A stretch of DNA of 64,000 nucleotides from Thalassospira xiamenensis M-5 = DSM 17429 (GCF_000300235.2 NZ_CP004388.1:1593501-1657500), one strand, 5' to 3'. Shown: positions 53,501 to 63,071, counted from the first letter of the stretch. Notes: generated from the sequence alone by a model not told the origin. A program made the numbers and translations.

Positions 53501-54216
53501 CGCACATTCGAGAAGTTCGAACCGGTGCCCGAACCGAATTTGAACAGGCGGGCTTCGCGGGTCCAGAGATCCATGATGCCGCCCTCGTTGACGAGGTCAT
53601 CGGAAACTGACTGGATGAAGCAGGCATGGGGCTGCGGATGTTCGTACGCGCTGGCCGATTTGGTCAGTTCGCCGGTTTTGAAATCAACATAGGAGTGACC
53701 CTGCGCCGGGCCATCAATGCCATAGGCCCAATGCAGGCCGGTATTGAACCATTGCGGCGAGTTCGGCGCACCCATCTGGTGGGAGAGCTGATAGCGCATT
53801 TCATCAAAGAAGGCCTGGGCATCGGATTCGGCATCGAAATAGCCGCCCTTCCAGCCCCAATAGGTCCAGGTGCCCGCAAGGCGGTCAAAGACCTGGGTGG
53901 CGCTGGTTTCGCTGGTGTAGCGGGACTCTGATGGCATTTTTTCGAGCTTGGCCTTGTCCGGCGCCTGACGCCAGAGCCAGGACGGAACGTCCTTTTCCTT
54001 GACCGGTTTCAGCGCGACCGGAACACCCGCCTTTCGGAAGTATTTCTGCGCCAGGACGTCACTTGCCACCTGCGACCAGGAGGACGGGACGTCGATATCT
54101 TTCATTTCAAAGACCACCGATCCATCGGGGTTTTTGATGACGCAGGATGACTTACGAAAATCGATGTCTGCGTAGGGGCTGACACCTTCCTGGGTGAACT
54201 TTCTGCTGATCCGCAT
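50506..54216 (-). CDS. nrdJ: Vitamin B12-dependent (class II) ribonucleotide reductase
   Basis: The 1236-residue enzyme converts ribonucleotides to deoxyribonucleotides using adenosylcobalamin. The active-site region reads [21 protein letters not shown] (Asn-Cys-Glu). An N-terminal Cys lies in [12 protein letters not shown]; the radical and thiol Cys residues are conserved. The C-terminus carries two Cys clusters ([10 protein letters not shown] and [13 protein letters not shown]), a zinc ribbon and the redox-active tail. Preceding it is a His/Asp-rich linker ([11 protein letters not shown]). The start at 54216 ([11 protein letters not shown]) has CGGAG six bases upstream; the longer frame is rejected. 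An NrdR-type box lies upstream; no B12 riboswitch was recognised. Confidence 0.95.
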   Translation of the reverse strand: MRISRKFTQEGVSPYADIDFRKSSCVIKNPDGSVVFEMKDIDVPSSWSQVASDVLAQKYFRKAGVPVALKPVKEKDVPSWLWRQAPDKAKLEKMPSESRYTSETSATQVFDRLAGTWTYWGWKGGYFDAESDAQAFFDEMRYQLSHQMGAPNSPQWFNTGLHWAYGIDGPAQGHSYVDFKTGELTKSASAYEHPQPHACFIQSVSDDLVNEGGIMDLWTREARLFKFGSGTGSNFSNVRGEGETLSGGGRSSGLMSFLKIGDRAAGAIKSGGTTRRAAKMVVVDINHPDIENYIDWKVVEEQKVAALVAGSKLAEKHLTDVLAACTNWDGAADSEDRFLPRANPQLKEAVLAARAVMIPDSYINKIIEFARQGFTEISFKTYDTDWDSEAYLTVSGQNSNNSVRVSNDFLQAVLDNGDWELIRRTDGKVHKTLAARELWDKVGEAAWACADPGIQYDTTINEWHTCPNSGRINASNPCSEYMFLDDTACNLASLNLMNFRSDDGGVDVAAYEHAVRLWTVVLEISVLMAQFPSDRIAELSYRYRTLGLGYANIGGLLMSMGIPYDSDEGRAIGASLTAIMCGVSYATSAEMASELGAFPGYADNAKEMLRVMRNHRRAAHGEQEGYEGLSINPVPLVAADSPYAELPVAARAAWDKALELGEKYGYRNAQTTVIAPTGTIGLVMDCDTTGIEPDFALVKFKKLAGGGYFKIINRTVPVALATLGYTERQIRDIEKYAVGHGTLVGSPTITHDDLKAKGFDDDAISKIEGALANAFDIKFVFNKYTFGEEYCVKQLGLDAKALNSMDFDMLAALGFDKKQIELANTYVCGAMTLEQAPHLRDEDLPVFDCANPCGRIGKRYLSAESHIRMMAAAQPFISGAISKTINMPHNASIQDCKDAYMLSWRLCLKANALYRDGSKLSQPLNSALVEEDDYADQPTAAKAAAVSEQIVEKIIERVIRGDRRSLPSRRKGYTQKATVGGHKVYLRTGEYEDGKLGEIFIDMHKEGAAFRSLMNNFAIAVSIGLQYGVPLEEYVEAFTFTRFEPSGMVSGNDAIKMATSILDYMFRELAISYLGRNDLAHVQPSDVLPDAVGKGVAEGDLGEEAKAEDRAIETIRKVASSGFVRRNLYVVDGGAPVEERVIMKATGTDHAHSHDHSHQAETASIATTAAPTSSETAILNASEEVMSATDAKLDRIREARMKGYEGDGCPECGNFTLVRNGTCLKCDSCGSTTGCS

Positions 54217-54471
54217 GGTCTGCTCCGTTTTGGTCAGACTTGATGTCGTGCGCATAAGCACCAACACGGCCTGAACATTATATAGTTTGCTCAACGCTCA
54301 TACGCTGCCCCCTGGCCCTTATAAACGGCCATGATTGGGCGAACGGAATTCGGTAATCTGTGGTGGTGGTTCCTTGGTTGTCCCCCCTTGGAACCGTCCT
54401 GTCCGTGGGCAGGACTATAAGGGGAAAATTTCGGGCTCGTCCACCAAACTTTGTGGTTGACAGCAATTTTT

Positions 54472-54489
54472 ATCACTAGATGTAGTGTT
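54472..54489 (-). promoter_or_regulatory. NrdR-box-like site upstream of nrdJ
   Basis: ATCACTAGATGTAGTGTT contains the dyad CACTA..TAGTG and matches the NrdR consensus (acaCTAtATaTAGtgt) at most positions. It lies about 256 bp before the start codon. On the minus strand a TTGAAA -35-like hexamer precedes it and an A-rich -10-like sequence follows, so the site would sit over the promoter. NrdR is the usual repressor of class II nrd genes. Confidence 0.65.
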
Positions 54490-55198
54490 TCAATTGATGT
54501 CGCGCATATCTGATGTTTGGAAAATCTCGTTAAGATTGTTTAAACGCGCGGCAAGCCCGCGGAATACTGCGCTTTTGCCGCGGCGGCGGCGAGGGCAAGC
54601 CCGTAAGACTCGGACTACATGTTGTGCCGGGACGAGAGAACCCCCACAAGGCAAAAACAAGCTAACGCCGTTTGGGTTTGAAATCCAGCATCAAGCACAA
54701 ACAATCTTGTGCCTGTTGTTTTGTTAGCATGAAAAAGTTCGATAACATTTTGATATTTATGTGAAAATCGTTGTTTCCGTCCGGCGCGAATTTTCAAGCC
54801 GGGCAGGGTATGTTTCAAACCGTTCGCGTTGAAATGCTGTGGATAAACAGGTGGACAAGGCGGCGTGATGATTGTGTTGCAATGAGTCGGGCATACACAA
54901 GTGGTTGTGGGTTGTTTTGATGGTGTTTTCGCGGAGTCATACCCCATATTGTGTGTATATTGTGTGTCTGTGGCGGTTTCGGGCGGCCGTGTGCGGGAAA
55001 TGCGATGTGATGGCCTGTCTGAAACATTGACTTTGCGCTAACATCACGACATATAAGGTCCTTATTGACCGCCGGACACAGGCCGCAAAATCAGACCCGC
55101 CAGCAAACACTGGTTTGCATACAACCGGTTTGCATATACGGGCCTTTTGTCTGCGCGCCGCCAAAGGCGGAAGAACCAGATCTGGAGAGAGACCACAC
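54490..55198. other. Long intergenic region between nrdJ and NDUFA12 genes
   Basis: These 709 bp contain no convincing gene. A GC-rich patch (about 54545-54640) with GCGGCAAGCCCGCGG and GCCGCGGCGGCGGCGAGGGC could fold strongly and might be part of a non-coding RNA. It is followed by AT-rich DNA (54720-54780) that could be a promoter. The plus-strand frame at 54485-54727 has no supported start or product. Confidence 0.4.
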
Positions 55199-55561
55199 AT
55201 GGCCACCGTCGGGACCCGCATTTTTACCGCGCTGTATGGCAAACGCGTCGGCGAAGACCGTTTTGGAAATATCTATTACACCGAAAAGAAAGCCGCCAAT
55301 GGTCGCCGTGCGAAACGCTGGGTGATCTATAAGGGTATTACCGAGGGTTCCAAGGTTCCGGCTGAATGGCATGCATGGCTGCATTACACCGTTGATGCGC
55401 CGCTGTCGGAAAAGGCCGAAGACCGTTACGAGTGGCAGAAAGAACATCTGCCGAACCTGACGGGGACCAAGCATGCCTATCGCCCGAAAGGCCATGAATA
55501 TAGTGGTGGCAAGCGTGCGAAAGCGACCGGTGACTATCAGGCATGGTCGCCGGAAGGCTGA
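55199..55561 (+). CDS. NDUFA12-type complex I accessory subunit
   Basis: The 120-residue protein is the bacterial NDUFA12 (B17.2/17.2 kDa) homologue of NADH:ubiquinone oxidoreductase. It shows the family core: GEDRFGNIYYTEKKAANGRR, KRWVIYKG, SKVPAEWHAWLHYTVDAP and a Tyr/Gly-rich tail. Alphaproteobacteria carry it as one of three supernumerary complex I subunits, aiding assembly at the peripheral arm. GGAGAGAG is nine bases upstream of the start at 55199. Confidence 0.93.
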   Translation: MATVGTRIFTALYGKRVGEDRFGNIYYTEKKAANGRRAKRWVIYKGITEGSKVPAEWHAWLHYTVDAPLSEKAEDRYEWQKEHLPNLTGTKHAYRPKGHEYSGGKRAKATGDYQAWSPEG

Positions 55562-55582
55562 TCAAAGATCGGTATATTCTGC

Positions 55583-55622
55583 ATCCGGGCGCGACAATAT
55601 GTTGGCGCCCGGTTGTGTTTTT
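55583..55622 (+). terminator. Rho-independent terminator after NDUFA12 gene
   Basis: The stem CCGGGCGC / GCGCCCGG with a 12-base loop is followed by TTGTGTTTTT. Confidence 0.85.
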
Positions 55623-55717
55623 GCTGTGTTTTGCCTGATGGTAATTGACCCGGTTGTTTTTTCGGGTCGCACAAGACAATATGCAGATCAACAAGATACC
55701 ACAGACGGATCGTATCC

Positions 55718-56221
55718 ATGAGCAACAGACTGATCGAGAGCCTTGCCGGGGCAGCCGTAATCGCAGTGGCGGTCGGCTTTGCGGCCTATTCCTATTCCCG
55801 GGCGGGCATCGAGTCTGTTGACGGATACGAACTTTCGGCAAACTTCAACAGGGTTGATGGTTTGGTGGTTGGCAACGATGTGCGGATTTCGGGCGTCAAG
55901 GTTGGTTCGGTCACGGCACAGGACCTGAACCCGCAGACCTATATGGCCGTCGTCAGGATGACGGTGCGTTCGGATATCGAATTGCCGACCGACAGTTCGG
56001 CCAAGATTGCATCGGACGGTTTGCTCGGCGGCAAGTTTGTATCGCTGGAGCCGGGCGGGGATATCGATATGCTGGCCCCGGGCGGCGAGATTGAATACAC
56101 GCAAGGATCGGTCAATCTGGAAGAACTGATCGGGCAGGTGATTTATTCGTCCGGTGGTGGCTCCAGTGGGGGTGCCAATAATGAGGCGGGCAGCACTTCA
56201 TCGGAAGAAAGCCCGCAATAG
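55718..56221 (+). CDS. mlaD: MlaD-type phospholipid transport protein (MCE domain)
   Basis: The 167-residue protein has one N-terminal membrane anchor (about 10-27, LAGAAVIAVAVGFAAYSYSR) and a single MCE domain. Motifs are LSANFNRVDGLVVGNDVRIS, GVKVGSV and AKIASDGLLGGKFVSLEPGG. MlaD hexamers form the periplasmic channel of the Mla phospholipid transporter; here the ATPase and permease are not adjacent. The C-terminal tail is Ser/Gly-rich. The following two small genes and the NDUFA12 gene before it form a conserved alphaproteobacterial neighbourhood. Confidence 0.93.
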   Translation: MSNRLIESLAGAAVIAVAVGFAAYSYSRAGIESVDGYELSANFNRVDGLVVGNDVRISGVKVGSVTAQDLNPQTYMAVVRMTVRSDIELPTDSSAKIASDGLLGGKFVSLEPGGDIDMLAPGGEIEYTQGSVNLEELIGQVIYSSGGGSSGGANNEAGSTSSEESPQ

Positions 56222-56375
56222 GCAGACAGGGCAGATCGGTAAAGGCGGCCATGATTTTGCCGGTTTTGCAGGTCAGTTTCCCGGAATATCCTTTGGGCAG
56301 CTTGCGTGAAGCGATGTCGACACCGATATTCTCGGCAGATATCCAGAGCAGATCGAAAGGCAGCGGAGCCAATTG

Positions 56376-56621
56376 ATGAGCAAGTCTGAGAGCATGAACA
56401 AGAATTTCCCCACATGGCAGGACCCGAAAGGGGCGCCGCTTTCGTGTGTGGAGAAAATCAAGGTTCTGAACGAGAATTTCGGCGAACTGCGTGACATGAT
56501 GCAGGACGCCATGGAAGACGCGTTGCTGATGGGCTGCGACGAGGAACAGTTCCGCCAGGTGATGCGCAGCGTCGTTGAAGAGCTGCACAATCCCTATGGC
56601 AAGCCAGACGATCAGGACTGA
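56376..56621 (+). CDS. Small conserved hypothetical protein
   Basis: An 81-residue acidic protein without signal peptide or membrane helix. The centre (IKVLNENFGELRDMMQDAME) and LMGCDEEQFRQVMRSVVEEL are probably helical. GGAG is eight bases before ATG 56376. It lies between mlaD and the DUF2155 gene, 6 bp before the latter, which suggests cotranscription. I do not recognise the family. Confidence 0.75.
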   Translation: MSKSESMNKNFPTWQDPKGAPLSCVEKIKVLNENFGELRDMMQDAMEDALLMGCDEEQFRQVMRSVVEELHNPYGKPDDQD

Positions 56622-56627
56622 TTATTG

Positions 56628-57071
56628 ATGAAAACCAAGATAGTGTTTGGTGCTGCTGTTGGCGCGGTTGTTTCGGTGGCGGCAATGACGTCTGCCTTTG
56701 CGCTGGATTACCGCCCGGCCGAGATCGCCCAGCTTCAGGGGCTTGATAAAATCACCGCGCGTATTTCGACATTCGAGGTGCCGGTCGGGCAGATGGCGAA
56801 ATTCGGCACGCTTTCGATCCGGGTGGATGCCTGTTATCGCACGCCGCCGGAAGAGCGCCCGGAAAGTGCCAGTTTCCTTGAAATTTCGGACCAGCGCGAA
56901 GATGCCAGTGGCACGGTTGATCAACTGTTTTCCGGCTGGATGTTTGCATCTACCCCCGGTCTGTCAGCCCTTGAACACCCGGTTTATGACGTTTGGGTCA
57001 AGGAATGCATTGATGCAGGCGATCAGGGAGCCGGGGCCAGCGAACAGGGGCAACCGGCACCGGCCCAATAA
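56628..57071 (+). CDS. DUF2155-family periplasmic protein
   Basis: The 147-residue protein has a signal peptide (to TSAFALD) and the DUF2155 domain: LQGLDKITARISTFEVPVGQ, FGTLSIRVDACYRTPPEERP, QLFSGWMFASTPGLSALEHP and VWVKECID. Two Cys in DACYRTP and KECID could pair. It is typical of alphaproteobacteria, usually near mla and aat genes; its function is unknown. The tail is Gln/Gly/Ala-rich. Confidence 0.9.
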   Translation: MKTKIVFGAAVGAVVSVAAMTSAFALDYRPAEIAQLQGLDKITARISTFEVPVGQMAKFGTLSIRVDACYRTPPEERPESASFLEISDQREDASGTVDQLFSGWMFASTPGLSALEHPVYDVWVKECIDAGDQGAGASEQGQPAPAQ

Positions 57072-57492
57072 TCTTGCCGCCGGGAATGCGTGATGCGCCA
57101 TGTGTTCCCAAAACCTTCGGAGCATCAATTGTTTCCCAATGCTGGCCGATGCACAGTGTGTCGGCCACAATTGTTTGGACGGGATGATTTGTGACGGCGT
57201 GATTTCAAGCGGTTTGACGTTACGTCATGCGGGGGATTCGCGGTTTGGGTGATGCGCCGTTTGCCTTTTGTTGCGCGAAATTGCGGGCAAAGTGCAGTGA
57301 TTTTAGTTTCAATATAAGACCGTTCTCATTCTGGATAAAATAAGGCGGAAACGCCGATGATTGTTTCCATATGAGAAAATGAGTGTTGAGGACTGCCCGA
57401 CTTGAGGCGGCGGAGGTCAAGTGTCATTCTCTGTTCAGTTTGTTGCGATGCGGTATTGTGTGTCGGACGATTTTGAAACAAGGGATGTGCAT
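57072..57492. other. Intergenic region upstream of yceI gene
   Basis: This 421-bp gap carries nothing I recognise as a gene. The stretch 57300-57360 (TTTCAATATAAGACCG, GGATAAAATAAGG) is AT-rich and the likeliest promoter for the YceI operon. An ORF from 57421 merges with yceI in frame but has no ribosome-binding site. Confidence 0.45.
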
Positions 57493-58086
57493 ATGTTTAC
57501 TTCGATCAAAAAGGCCGGTTTTGTTCTGGCGATTGCGGCGGGTCTTTCGGGTGCGGCTTTTTCGGCGCAGGCAGCCGAGAATTACAAACTTGATCCGACG
57601 CATACCAGCGTGATTTTCATCGTTAACCATCTTGGTTTTTCCAACTTCCAGGGCCGTTTTGGCGGCACGAGCGGCGAACTGACGCTTGATCGTGAAAACC
57701 CGGCAGCATCGTCGGCCACCATTTCGATTGACCTGACACAGGTCGATAGCGGTGTCGAAGGTCTCGACAATCATATGAAAACCGCTGATTTCCTGAATGT
57801 TGAACAGAGCCCGACCGCGACGTTCAAAAGCACTTCGGTTGAGATGACTGGCGACAAAACCGCCACCATCACCGGCGATCTGACCCTTCTGGGCCAGACC
57901 AAGCCGCTGGTTCTGGACGTGACGCTGACCGGTGAAGGCGATCACCCGATGACCGGTGATCATGTTCTTGGCTTTGGCGCGACCGGCACGGTGACCCGTT
58001 CGGAATATGGCATGAACTATCTGGTGCCGGCTGTCAGCGACGAAGTCGAACTTCAGATTTCGGCCGAGTTCCTGAAACAGAAATAA
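57493..58086 (+). CDS. YceI-family periplasmic protein 1
   Basis: The 197-residue protein has a signal peptide (to SAQAAENY) and a YceI lipocalin-like barrel. Opening YKLDPTHTSVIFIVNHLGFS and FQGRFGGTSGELTLDREN are family hallmarks, then TISIDLTQVDSG and LGFGATGTVTRSEYGMNY. YceI proteins bind isoprenoid quinones or polyprenyl lipids in the periplasm. The start at 57493 has AAGGGA eight bases upstream. With a cytochrome b561 and a second YceI gene downstream it forms the common YceI-b561-YceI layout. Confidence 0.93.
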   Translation: MFTSIKKAGFVLAIAAGLSGAAFSAQAAENYKLDPTHTSVIFIVNHLGFSNFQGRFGGTSGELTLDRENPAASSATISIDLTQVDSGVEGLDNHMKTADFLNVEQSPTATFKSTSVEMTGDKTATITGDLTLLGQTKPLVLDVTLTGEGDHPMTGDHVLGFGATGTVTRSEYGMNYLVPAVSDEVELQISAEFLKQK

Positions 58087-58092
58087 TGATAC

Positions 58093-58141
58093 TGACACAC
58101 CGGCGGCGACAGATGATGGCCCCGCCGGTGTGTCTGTTTTT
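58093..58141 (+). terminator. Rho-independent terminator/attenuator after first yceI gene
   Basis: The stem GACACACCGGCGG / CCGCCGGTGTGTC is followed by TGTTTTTG. It lies between the first YceI gene and the cytochrome b561 gene, so it probably reduces expression of the downstream genes relative to the first. Confidence 0.8.
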
Positions 58142-58159
58142 GATCAGAAAGGCTCACAT

Positions 58160-58714
58160 ATGGCGCTTCGCAGTACGCAAACGGGCTTTGGTCCGGTGAC
58201 CAAGGGGTTTCACTGGCTGATTGCGATCCTGTTTGTCACCATGTTTGCGATTGGCTGGTATATGGATCTTCTGCCGCTGGGACTGGAAAAGCTGGCATGG
58301 ATTTCACGCCATAAATCGATTGGTGTGACCATCCTTTTGCTGGTGGTTTTACGCATCATCTGGCGTCTGACCGAACAGACACCGGAAGGGCTGGGCGAAA
58401 AGGCATGGGAACGACAGGCCGCGAAGCTTGCGCATTTCGCGCTTTATGCCGTGATGCTGGCCATGCCGCTTAGCGGGTGGTTGATGTCGTCAGCGGCGAA
58501 TTTTTCGGTCAGTGTGTTTGGCCTGTTCACGCTTCCTGATCTGGTCGGGCCGGACAAGGTGCTTTATGAACAGCTTCGCTTTACCCACTGGATACTGTCC
58601 TGGGTGATTGTCGGCCTTGTCGGGCTGCATGTGGCGGCGGCTTTCAAACATCATTTTATCAATCGCGATGCGACGCTCCGCCGGATGCTTCCGGGGACGG
58701 GGAAAGGGAATTGA
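58160..58714 (+). CDS. Cytochrome b561
   Basis: A 184-residue, four-helix di-haem b protein of the YceJ/CybB family. FGPVTKGFHWLIAILFVTMF contains the first haem His, then ISRHKSIGVTILLLV, LAHFALYAVMLAMPLSG and FTHWILSWVIVGLVGLHV supply the others. It exchanges electrons with quinones at the inner membrane. The two flanking YceI proteins may deliver or hold the quinone. AAAGG is eight bases before the ATG. Confidence 0.93.
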   Translation: MALRSTQTGFGPVTKGFHWLIAILFVTMFAIGWYMDLLPLGLEKLAWISRHKSIGVTILLLVVLRIIWRLTEQTPEGLGEKAWERQAAKLAHFALYAVMLAMPLSGWLMSSAANFSVSVFGLFTLPDLVGPDKVLYEQLRFTHWILSWVIVGLVGLHVAAAFKHHFINRDATLRRMLPGTGKGN

Positions 58715-58716
58715 TC

Positions 58717-59289
58717 ATGACGTCTTTGTTTAAAAATATTCTGCGGGCTTCGGTGATTGTTCCGGCGATTGCCGTTTGGGCACCGGCCTTTGCCGCCGAT
58801 ACATGGCAGGTCAAAGCCGATGACAGCGATATTAAATTTGCAGGCACCCAGCTTGGTGCGGATTTCGAGGGCGCGTTCGATAAATTTACCGCCGAGATCG
58901 TATTTTCGCCGGATGATCTTGCCGGATCAAAGGTTAGCGTTCTGATCGATATCGCGTCGGTTGATACCGAAAATGCCGATCGCGACAGTCAGATCATTTC
59001 CGCAGACTGGTTTGATGTCGCCCAGTGGCCGACCGCCAGGTTTGAAACCAAGTCGTTTCGGGAAATCGGCCCGGGGCAGTATGAGGCGGTCGCCGATCTG
59101 ACGATCCGGGACGTGACCAAGGAAGTCGTGTTGCCCTTCAATCTTGAGATCGAAGGCAATGAAGCCGATGCGGAAGGGACGCTTGTGATCAAGCGTACCG
59201 ATTTCGGCGTCGGGCAGGGACAGTGGAGCGATACATCGCAAGTGGGCGACCCGGTAACGATTGAAATTGACATAGAGGCAACGCGCTGA
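58717..59289 (+). CDS. YceI-family periplasmic protein 2
   Basis: The 190-residue protein (start ATG 58717, with AAAGGGA upstream) has a signal peptide to APAFAAD. The barrel differs from YceI protein 1: SDIKFAGTQLGADFEGAFDK, VLIDIASVDTENADRDSQI, WFDVAQWPTARFET and IKRTDFGVGQGQW. It is probably the quinone/lipid-binding partner of the cytochrome b561. The gene follows the cytochrome stop by 2 bp, so the two are cotranslated. Confidence 0.92.
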   Translation: MTSLFKNILRASVIVPAIAVWAPAFAADTWQVKADDSDIKFAGTQLGADFEGAFDKFTAEIVFSPDDLAGSKVSVLIDIASVDTENADRDSQIISADWFDVAQWPTARFETKSFREIGPGQYEAVADLTIRDVTKEVVLPFNLEIEGNEADAEGTLVIKRTDFGVGQGQWSDTSQVGDPVTIEIDIEATR

Positions 59290-59324
59290 TCCTCTGTGAA
59301 TGAGATTATTACCCCGGATTTTTC

Positions 59325-59358
59325 AAAGGCCGTCCTGTTGAACAGGACGGCCTTTGGT
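59325..59358. terminator. Bidirectional terminator between YceI and chemoreceptor genes
   Basis: A 15-bp perfect stem (AAAGGCCGTCCTGTT and its complement) lies between the convergent genes. T-rich sequence on the left side serves the minus strand; the plus-strand side has only a weak T run. Confidence 0.8.
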
Positions 59359-59373
59359 CATGGTTCCAGAAAG

Positions 59374-61077
59374 TTATGCGAGCCCTGCACTTTTCCGCAG
59401 GTCGCAAAGGAAGTTTTCAACTTCGTGATCAAGCGTACTGGCTTCCTGCACCAGTTTTTCAGCGGCCTTTGCAAGCAATTCCGTTCCTGCCGACACTTGG
59501 CCTGCATTTTCATTGACGGTGCCAATACGTTCGGAGACTTCATTGGTCCCGAGTGACGCTTGTTGAACATTTCTGGAAATTTCGCCAATAGCGGCATTTT
59601 GTTCCTCGACCGCAGCCGCAATCGCGGTTGAGCTGTCGGCCACTTTGGCAATCGTTTCGGAAATCAGGCGAATGGCATCAACGGCTTCGCCGGTTTCATT
59701 TTGTACAGATGCGATTTGCTGATTAATTTCTTCGGTTGCTTTGGCGGTCTGGTTTGCCAGGTTTTTGACTTCTTGGGCGACAACGGCGAACCCTTTGCCC
59801 GCATCACCAGCACGGGCGGCCTCAATCGTTGCATTCAACGCTAGAAGGTTCGTTTGTTCGGCAATGTCGCCGATCAACTTGGCAACTTCACCGATTTTTT
59901 GCGCTGCCTCGGCAAGGCCGGTTACCGTTTCATTTGTACGGCTGGCCTGATCATTCGCCTGATTTGCAATCTCGGCCGAGTTCGCAATTTGGTGTGCGAT
60001 TTCATCTGACGAGGCTGTCAGTTGTTCGGCAGCTGAGGAAACGGTCTGCACGTTAAGTGATGTTTGTGTCGTTGCAGAGGCGACTGCCGCAGACAGATCA
60101 CTATTTCTATTGCTGGCCTGTTGCATTTGTGCAGTCGATTGTTTCATTTCGGATATTGCAGCGGAAATAGACTGGATCAGGCCCTTGACCCGATTTTCCA
60201 GATTGTTGGCCATATTGGTAAGATCTTCGCGGCGCTGTTGGGCGGTTTGTTGTTCCAGATGTTTCTGACGGTCTTGCAGTTCCAGGTTCTGAGCGGCTTG
60301 CTGTCGGAAGGAAACCATTGTGCGGGCCATTTCGCCAACTTCGTCCCCGCGCTCTTGGCCTTCAATCTCGCCTTCGAGGTCTCCGCTAGCAATACGATCC
60401 ATCCGTTGCGATAGCCGTGACAGGGGCGATGTAATATCGCGTCCGATAAAGTACCCGATGACAAAGAGTAAAACAGAAAGGGCGCTGCCAATTGTCAAAA
60501 CGAACAGGGCATTTTCCCAGAATTTCGCCTCAATGTCATCGACATAGAGTCCTGTCGTCAGGATGTCAGACCATGGAAGCTGCCTTGAGTAGGATATTTT
60601 TTCAAAATGCTGATCTTCGGGTTGGTTTGGCTTTGTCCAGTAATAGCGTGTATAGCCACCATCGGATTTTTTGCCTTGCTCTACCAGATCAATGGACATC
60701 AGATAACCATTGGCGTCCTTGAGTTTCGAAACGTCTTTTCCGTTTAGTTGCGGGGCTTTCGGGTGCATCTTCATGACGACATCATCCGAAATAATCAAAA
60801 AATACCCCGTCCCACTGTCATAGTTGGCAACTCTTGCGATCTCATAGAACTGCGATATTGCATCATCCTGAGATAATGTTCCTTTGCCCACTTTGTTTTG
60901 CAGCTCTTCGGCTATCGTTACCAATGTCATTGTCGCGGTTTTGATCTTGTCCATTCTGTCGTCTACAAGATTGCTACGCAGGTTGAAAATCTGAACCAAA
61001 GACAGGGTCATGGTAATGACAAAGGCCAAGCATGCGATTGATGCAATTTTGCGCCCGATTTTAATGTTTCTCAACAT
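59374..61077 (-). CDS. Methyl-accepting chemotaxis protein 1 (single Cache)
   Basis: The 567-residue chemoreceptor has two membrane helices (about 10-32 and 190-212). Between them is an sCache_2 sensor (GYFLIISDDVVMKMHPKAPQ is the ligand-binding region). A HAMP domain follows, then the signalling domain with hairpin tip [20 protein letters not shown]-type sequence and [20 protein letters not shown]. It lacks the C-terminal pentapeptide for CheR/CheB tethering. Its ligand is probably a small organic acid. It is paralogous to the gene at 61258. Confidence 0.93.
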   Translation of the reverse strand: MLRNIKIGRKIASIACLAFVITMTLSLVQIFNLRSNLVDDRMDKIKTATMTLVTIAEELQNKVGKGTLSQDDAISQFYEIARVANYDSGTGYFLIISDDVVMKMHPKAPQLNGKDVSKLKDANGYLMSIDLVEQGKKSDGGYTRYYWTKPNQPEDQHFEKISYSRQLPWSDILTTGLYVDDIEAKFWENALFVLTIGSALSVLLFVIGYFIGRDITSPLSRLSQRMDRIASGDLEGEIEGQERGDEVGEMARTMVSFRQQAAQNLELQDRQKHLEQQTAQQRREDLTNMANNLENRVKGLIQSISAAISEMKQSTAQMQQASNRNSDLSAAVASATTQTSLNVQTVSSAAEQLTASSDEIAHQIANSAEIANQANDQASRTNETVTGLAEAAQKIGEVAKLIGDIAEQTNLLALNATIEAARAGDAGKGFAVVAQEVKNLANQTAKATEEINQQIASVQNETGEAVDAIRLISETIAKVADSSTAIAAAVEEQNAAIGEISRNVQQASLGTNEVSERIGTVNENAGQVSAGTELLAKAAEKLVQEASTLDHEVENFLCDLRKSAGLA

Positions 61078-61257
61078 AGGGTGGAATCTTTCGTATAGAA
61101 TTTTTCCTCAAAAGTATATTGTATATATACATATGTATTTATTTGAGGTGGATCAAGATGTTTTGCAAAACGCTTTGGTTCTGTCTGCTCTGATAAAAAC
61201 AGAAAAAGACTGGAGCGGTGCTGCCCCACCCTTTGGGTGGTTGATTAACTGTCGAGC

Positions 61258-62958
61258 TTAGCCTGTTGCGCGTTTGCGAAGATCGGCAAGGAAGCTTTCG
61301 ACGGCTTCGTCGAGGGATACGGCTTCGGTGACCAGCTTTTCGGCGGTCTGGGCAAGCTGGGTCGTGCCCGAAGATACCTTGCCCGCATTGTCATTGACGG
61401 TTTCAATGCGTTCGGACACTTCGCGGGTGCCGTTGGCGGCTTCCTCGACGTTGCGCGCGATTTCGCCGATGGCGGCGTGCTGTTCTTCGACTGCGGCCGC
61501 AATGGCGGTGGAGCTATCGGCGACCTTGGCAATGGTTTCGGAAATGCGGCGGATGGCCTCGACGGCCTCGCCGGTTTCGTTCTGGACCGAGGTGATCTGC
61601 TGATTGATTTCCTCGGTCGCCTTGGCGGTCTGGTTGGCAAGGTTTTTGACCTCGCTGGCAACCACGGCAAAGCCCTTGCCGGCGTCGCCTGCACGGGCGG
61701 CTTCGATGGTGGCGTTGAGGGCCAGAAGGTTTGTCTGTTCGGCGATGTCACCGATCAGTTTGGCGACGTCGCCGATTTTTTGCGCCGCATCGGCAAGGCC
61801 GGTCACGGTTTCATTGGTGCGGGTGGCTTCGTCATTGGCCTGATTGGCGATATCGGCAGAATGCGCGATCTGCTGGGCGATTTCATCGGAGGAGGCGGTC
61901 AGTTCCTCGGTCGCGGCCGAGACGGTCTGAACATTGCCGGATGTCTGGGCTGTGGCGGTTGCAACCGCGCCGGAAAGCTTGCTGTTCATTTCGGTCGCGG
62001 ACTGCATGTTTGCCGTCGCTTTTTTCATATCGGCAATCGATGCTGATATAGACTGGATCAGCCCCTTTACCCGGCTTTCAAGATTACGGGCCATTTCAAG
62101 CACGTCTTGACGGCGTTTGTTATCCGCCTCGGTTTCCTGCTGTTTCTGGCGATCCTGAAGTTTGCGGTTTTCGCGTGCCTGTTCGCGGAAGGCAACGACG
62201 GTGCGTGCCATATCGCCGACCTCATCGCCGCGTTCCTGGCCTTCGATGTGGCCTTCGAGGTCACCATTGGCGATGTGGGTCATGCGTTCGGAAAGTTTTT
62301 GCAATCCGTTGGCAATGTCGCGCCCGATCCAGATTCCCGTCACGGCAATCAGGGCGACAATGATGCCGCACAGGATCATGAAGGATGTTGCGGCCTCCCA
62401 GAAGGCGGTGTCGACATCATCGATATAGATGCCGGTGCCAATTACAGCCCCCCACGGCAGGGGATGGGCATAGGACAGTTTTTCAAAGGTCAGTTCTTTG
62501 GGTTGACCGGGTTTGGGCCAGAAATAGGTTGAAAAACCACCACCGGGTGTGCTGCCTGCCTTGACCAGATCCTTGATGAAATAGGCGCCGGTTGAATCCT
62601 GAACCGCAGAGAAGTCCTTGCCGGCCAGTGCGGGGTTTGCACCATGCATGACCATGATGTTGTCTTTGGTCAGAGCAAAGAAATAGCCGATATCACCATC
62701 GTACTTGCCTGATGCCGCGACCTTGTAGAAGGCGTCAATCGCCGCCTGCTGTTCTAGTTCGCCGGACGTGACGCGTTGCTGGAAATCATTGGCGAGCGAG
62801 ACGACATATTCCGTGGTCGCACGGATTTTTTCCTTTCGGTCTTCAAGCAGCGTGGTTCGCAAGTTCATCAATTCCACGAAGGAAATGACGATAAGTCCGA
62901 TAAGAGCAACTATTGAAAGACCCGCAATTTTTCGGCCAATTTTGATTTTTTGCAGCAT
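61258..62958 (-). CDS. Methyl-accepting chemotaxis protein 2 (single Cache)
   Basis: The 566-residue chemoreceptor has the same layout as the previous one: helix, sCache_2 ([20 protein letters not shown]), helix, HAMP, signalling domain with [20 protein letters not shown] and [20 protein letters not shown]. The signalling halves are almost identical while the sensors differ, so the ligands probably differ too. A 24-bp perfect palindrome lies 90 bp upstream of the start. The two receptors are separated by 180 AT-rich bp, suggesting independent promoters. Confidence 0.93.
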   Translation of the reverse strand: MLQKIKIGRKIAGLSIVALIGLIVISFVELMNLRTTLLEDRKEKIRATTEYVVSLANDFQQRVTSGELEQQAAIDAFYKVAASGKYDGDIGYFFALTKDNIMVMHGANPALAGKDFSAVQDSTGAYFIKDLVKAGSTPGGGFSTYFWPKPGQPKELTFEKLSYAHPLPWGAVIGTGIYIDDVDTAFWEAATSFMILCGIIVALIAVTGIWIGRDIANGLQKLSERMTHIANGDLEGHIEGQERGDEVGDMARTVVAFREQARENRKLQDRQKQQETEADNKRRQDVLEMARNLESRVKGLIQSISASIADMKKATANMQSATEMNSKLSGAVATATAQTSGNVQTVSAATEELTASSDEIAQQIAHSADIANQANDEATRTNETVTGLADAAQKIGDVAKLIGDIAEQTNLLALNATIEAARAGDAGKGFAVVASEVKNLANQTAKATEEINQQITSVQNETGEAVEAIRRISETIAKVADSSTAIAAAVEEQHAAIGEIARNVEEAANGTREVSERIETVNDNAGKVSSGTTQLAQTAEKLVTEAVSLDEAVESFLADLRKRATG

Positions 62959-63047
62959 GAGACGTTTTCTCCCGGTGACGCCAATGGGAAAATGTCGGGC
63001 GGGACACCCCGGCCCGAACCCCTGATAGTCTTTATATCTACCACCAT

Positions 63048-63071
63048 TTTTGTATAGCTAGCTATACAAAA
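63048..63071. promoter_or_regulatory. Perfect 24-bp palindrome upstream of chemoreceptor 2
   Basis: The half-site TTTTGTATAGCT is repeated as an exact inverted complement around 63059/63060, with no spacer. It lies in an AT-rich stretch between the hydrolase 3' end and the chemoreceptor start. A 24-bp perfect palindrome at a promoter is most likely a dimeric regulator operator. Confidence 0.65.

Noticed and set aside
54217-54471. Cobalamin riboswitch upstream of nrdJ
   Set aside because: The leader is long enough, but no B12-box-like sequence was found on the coding strand.
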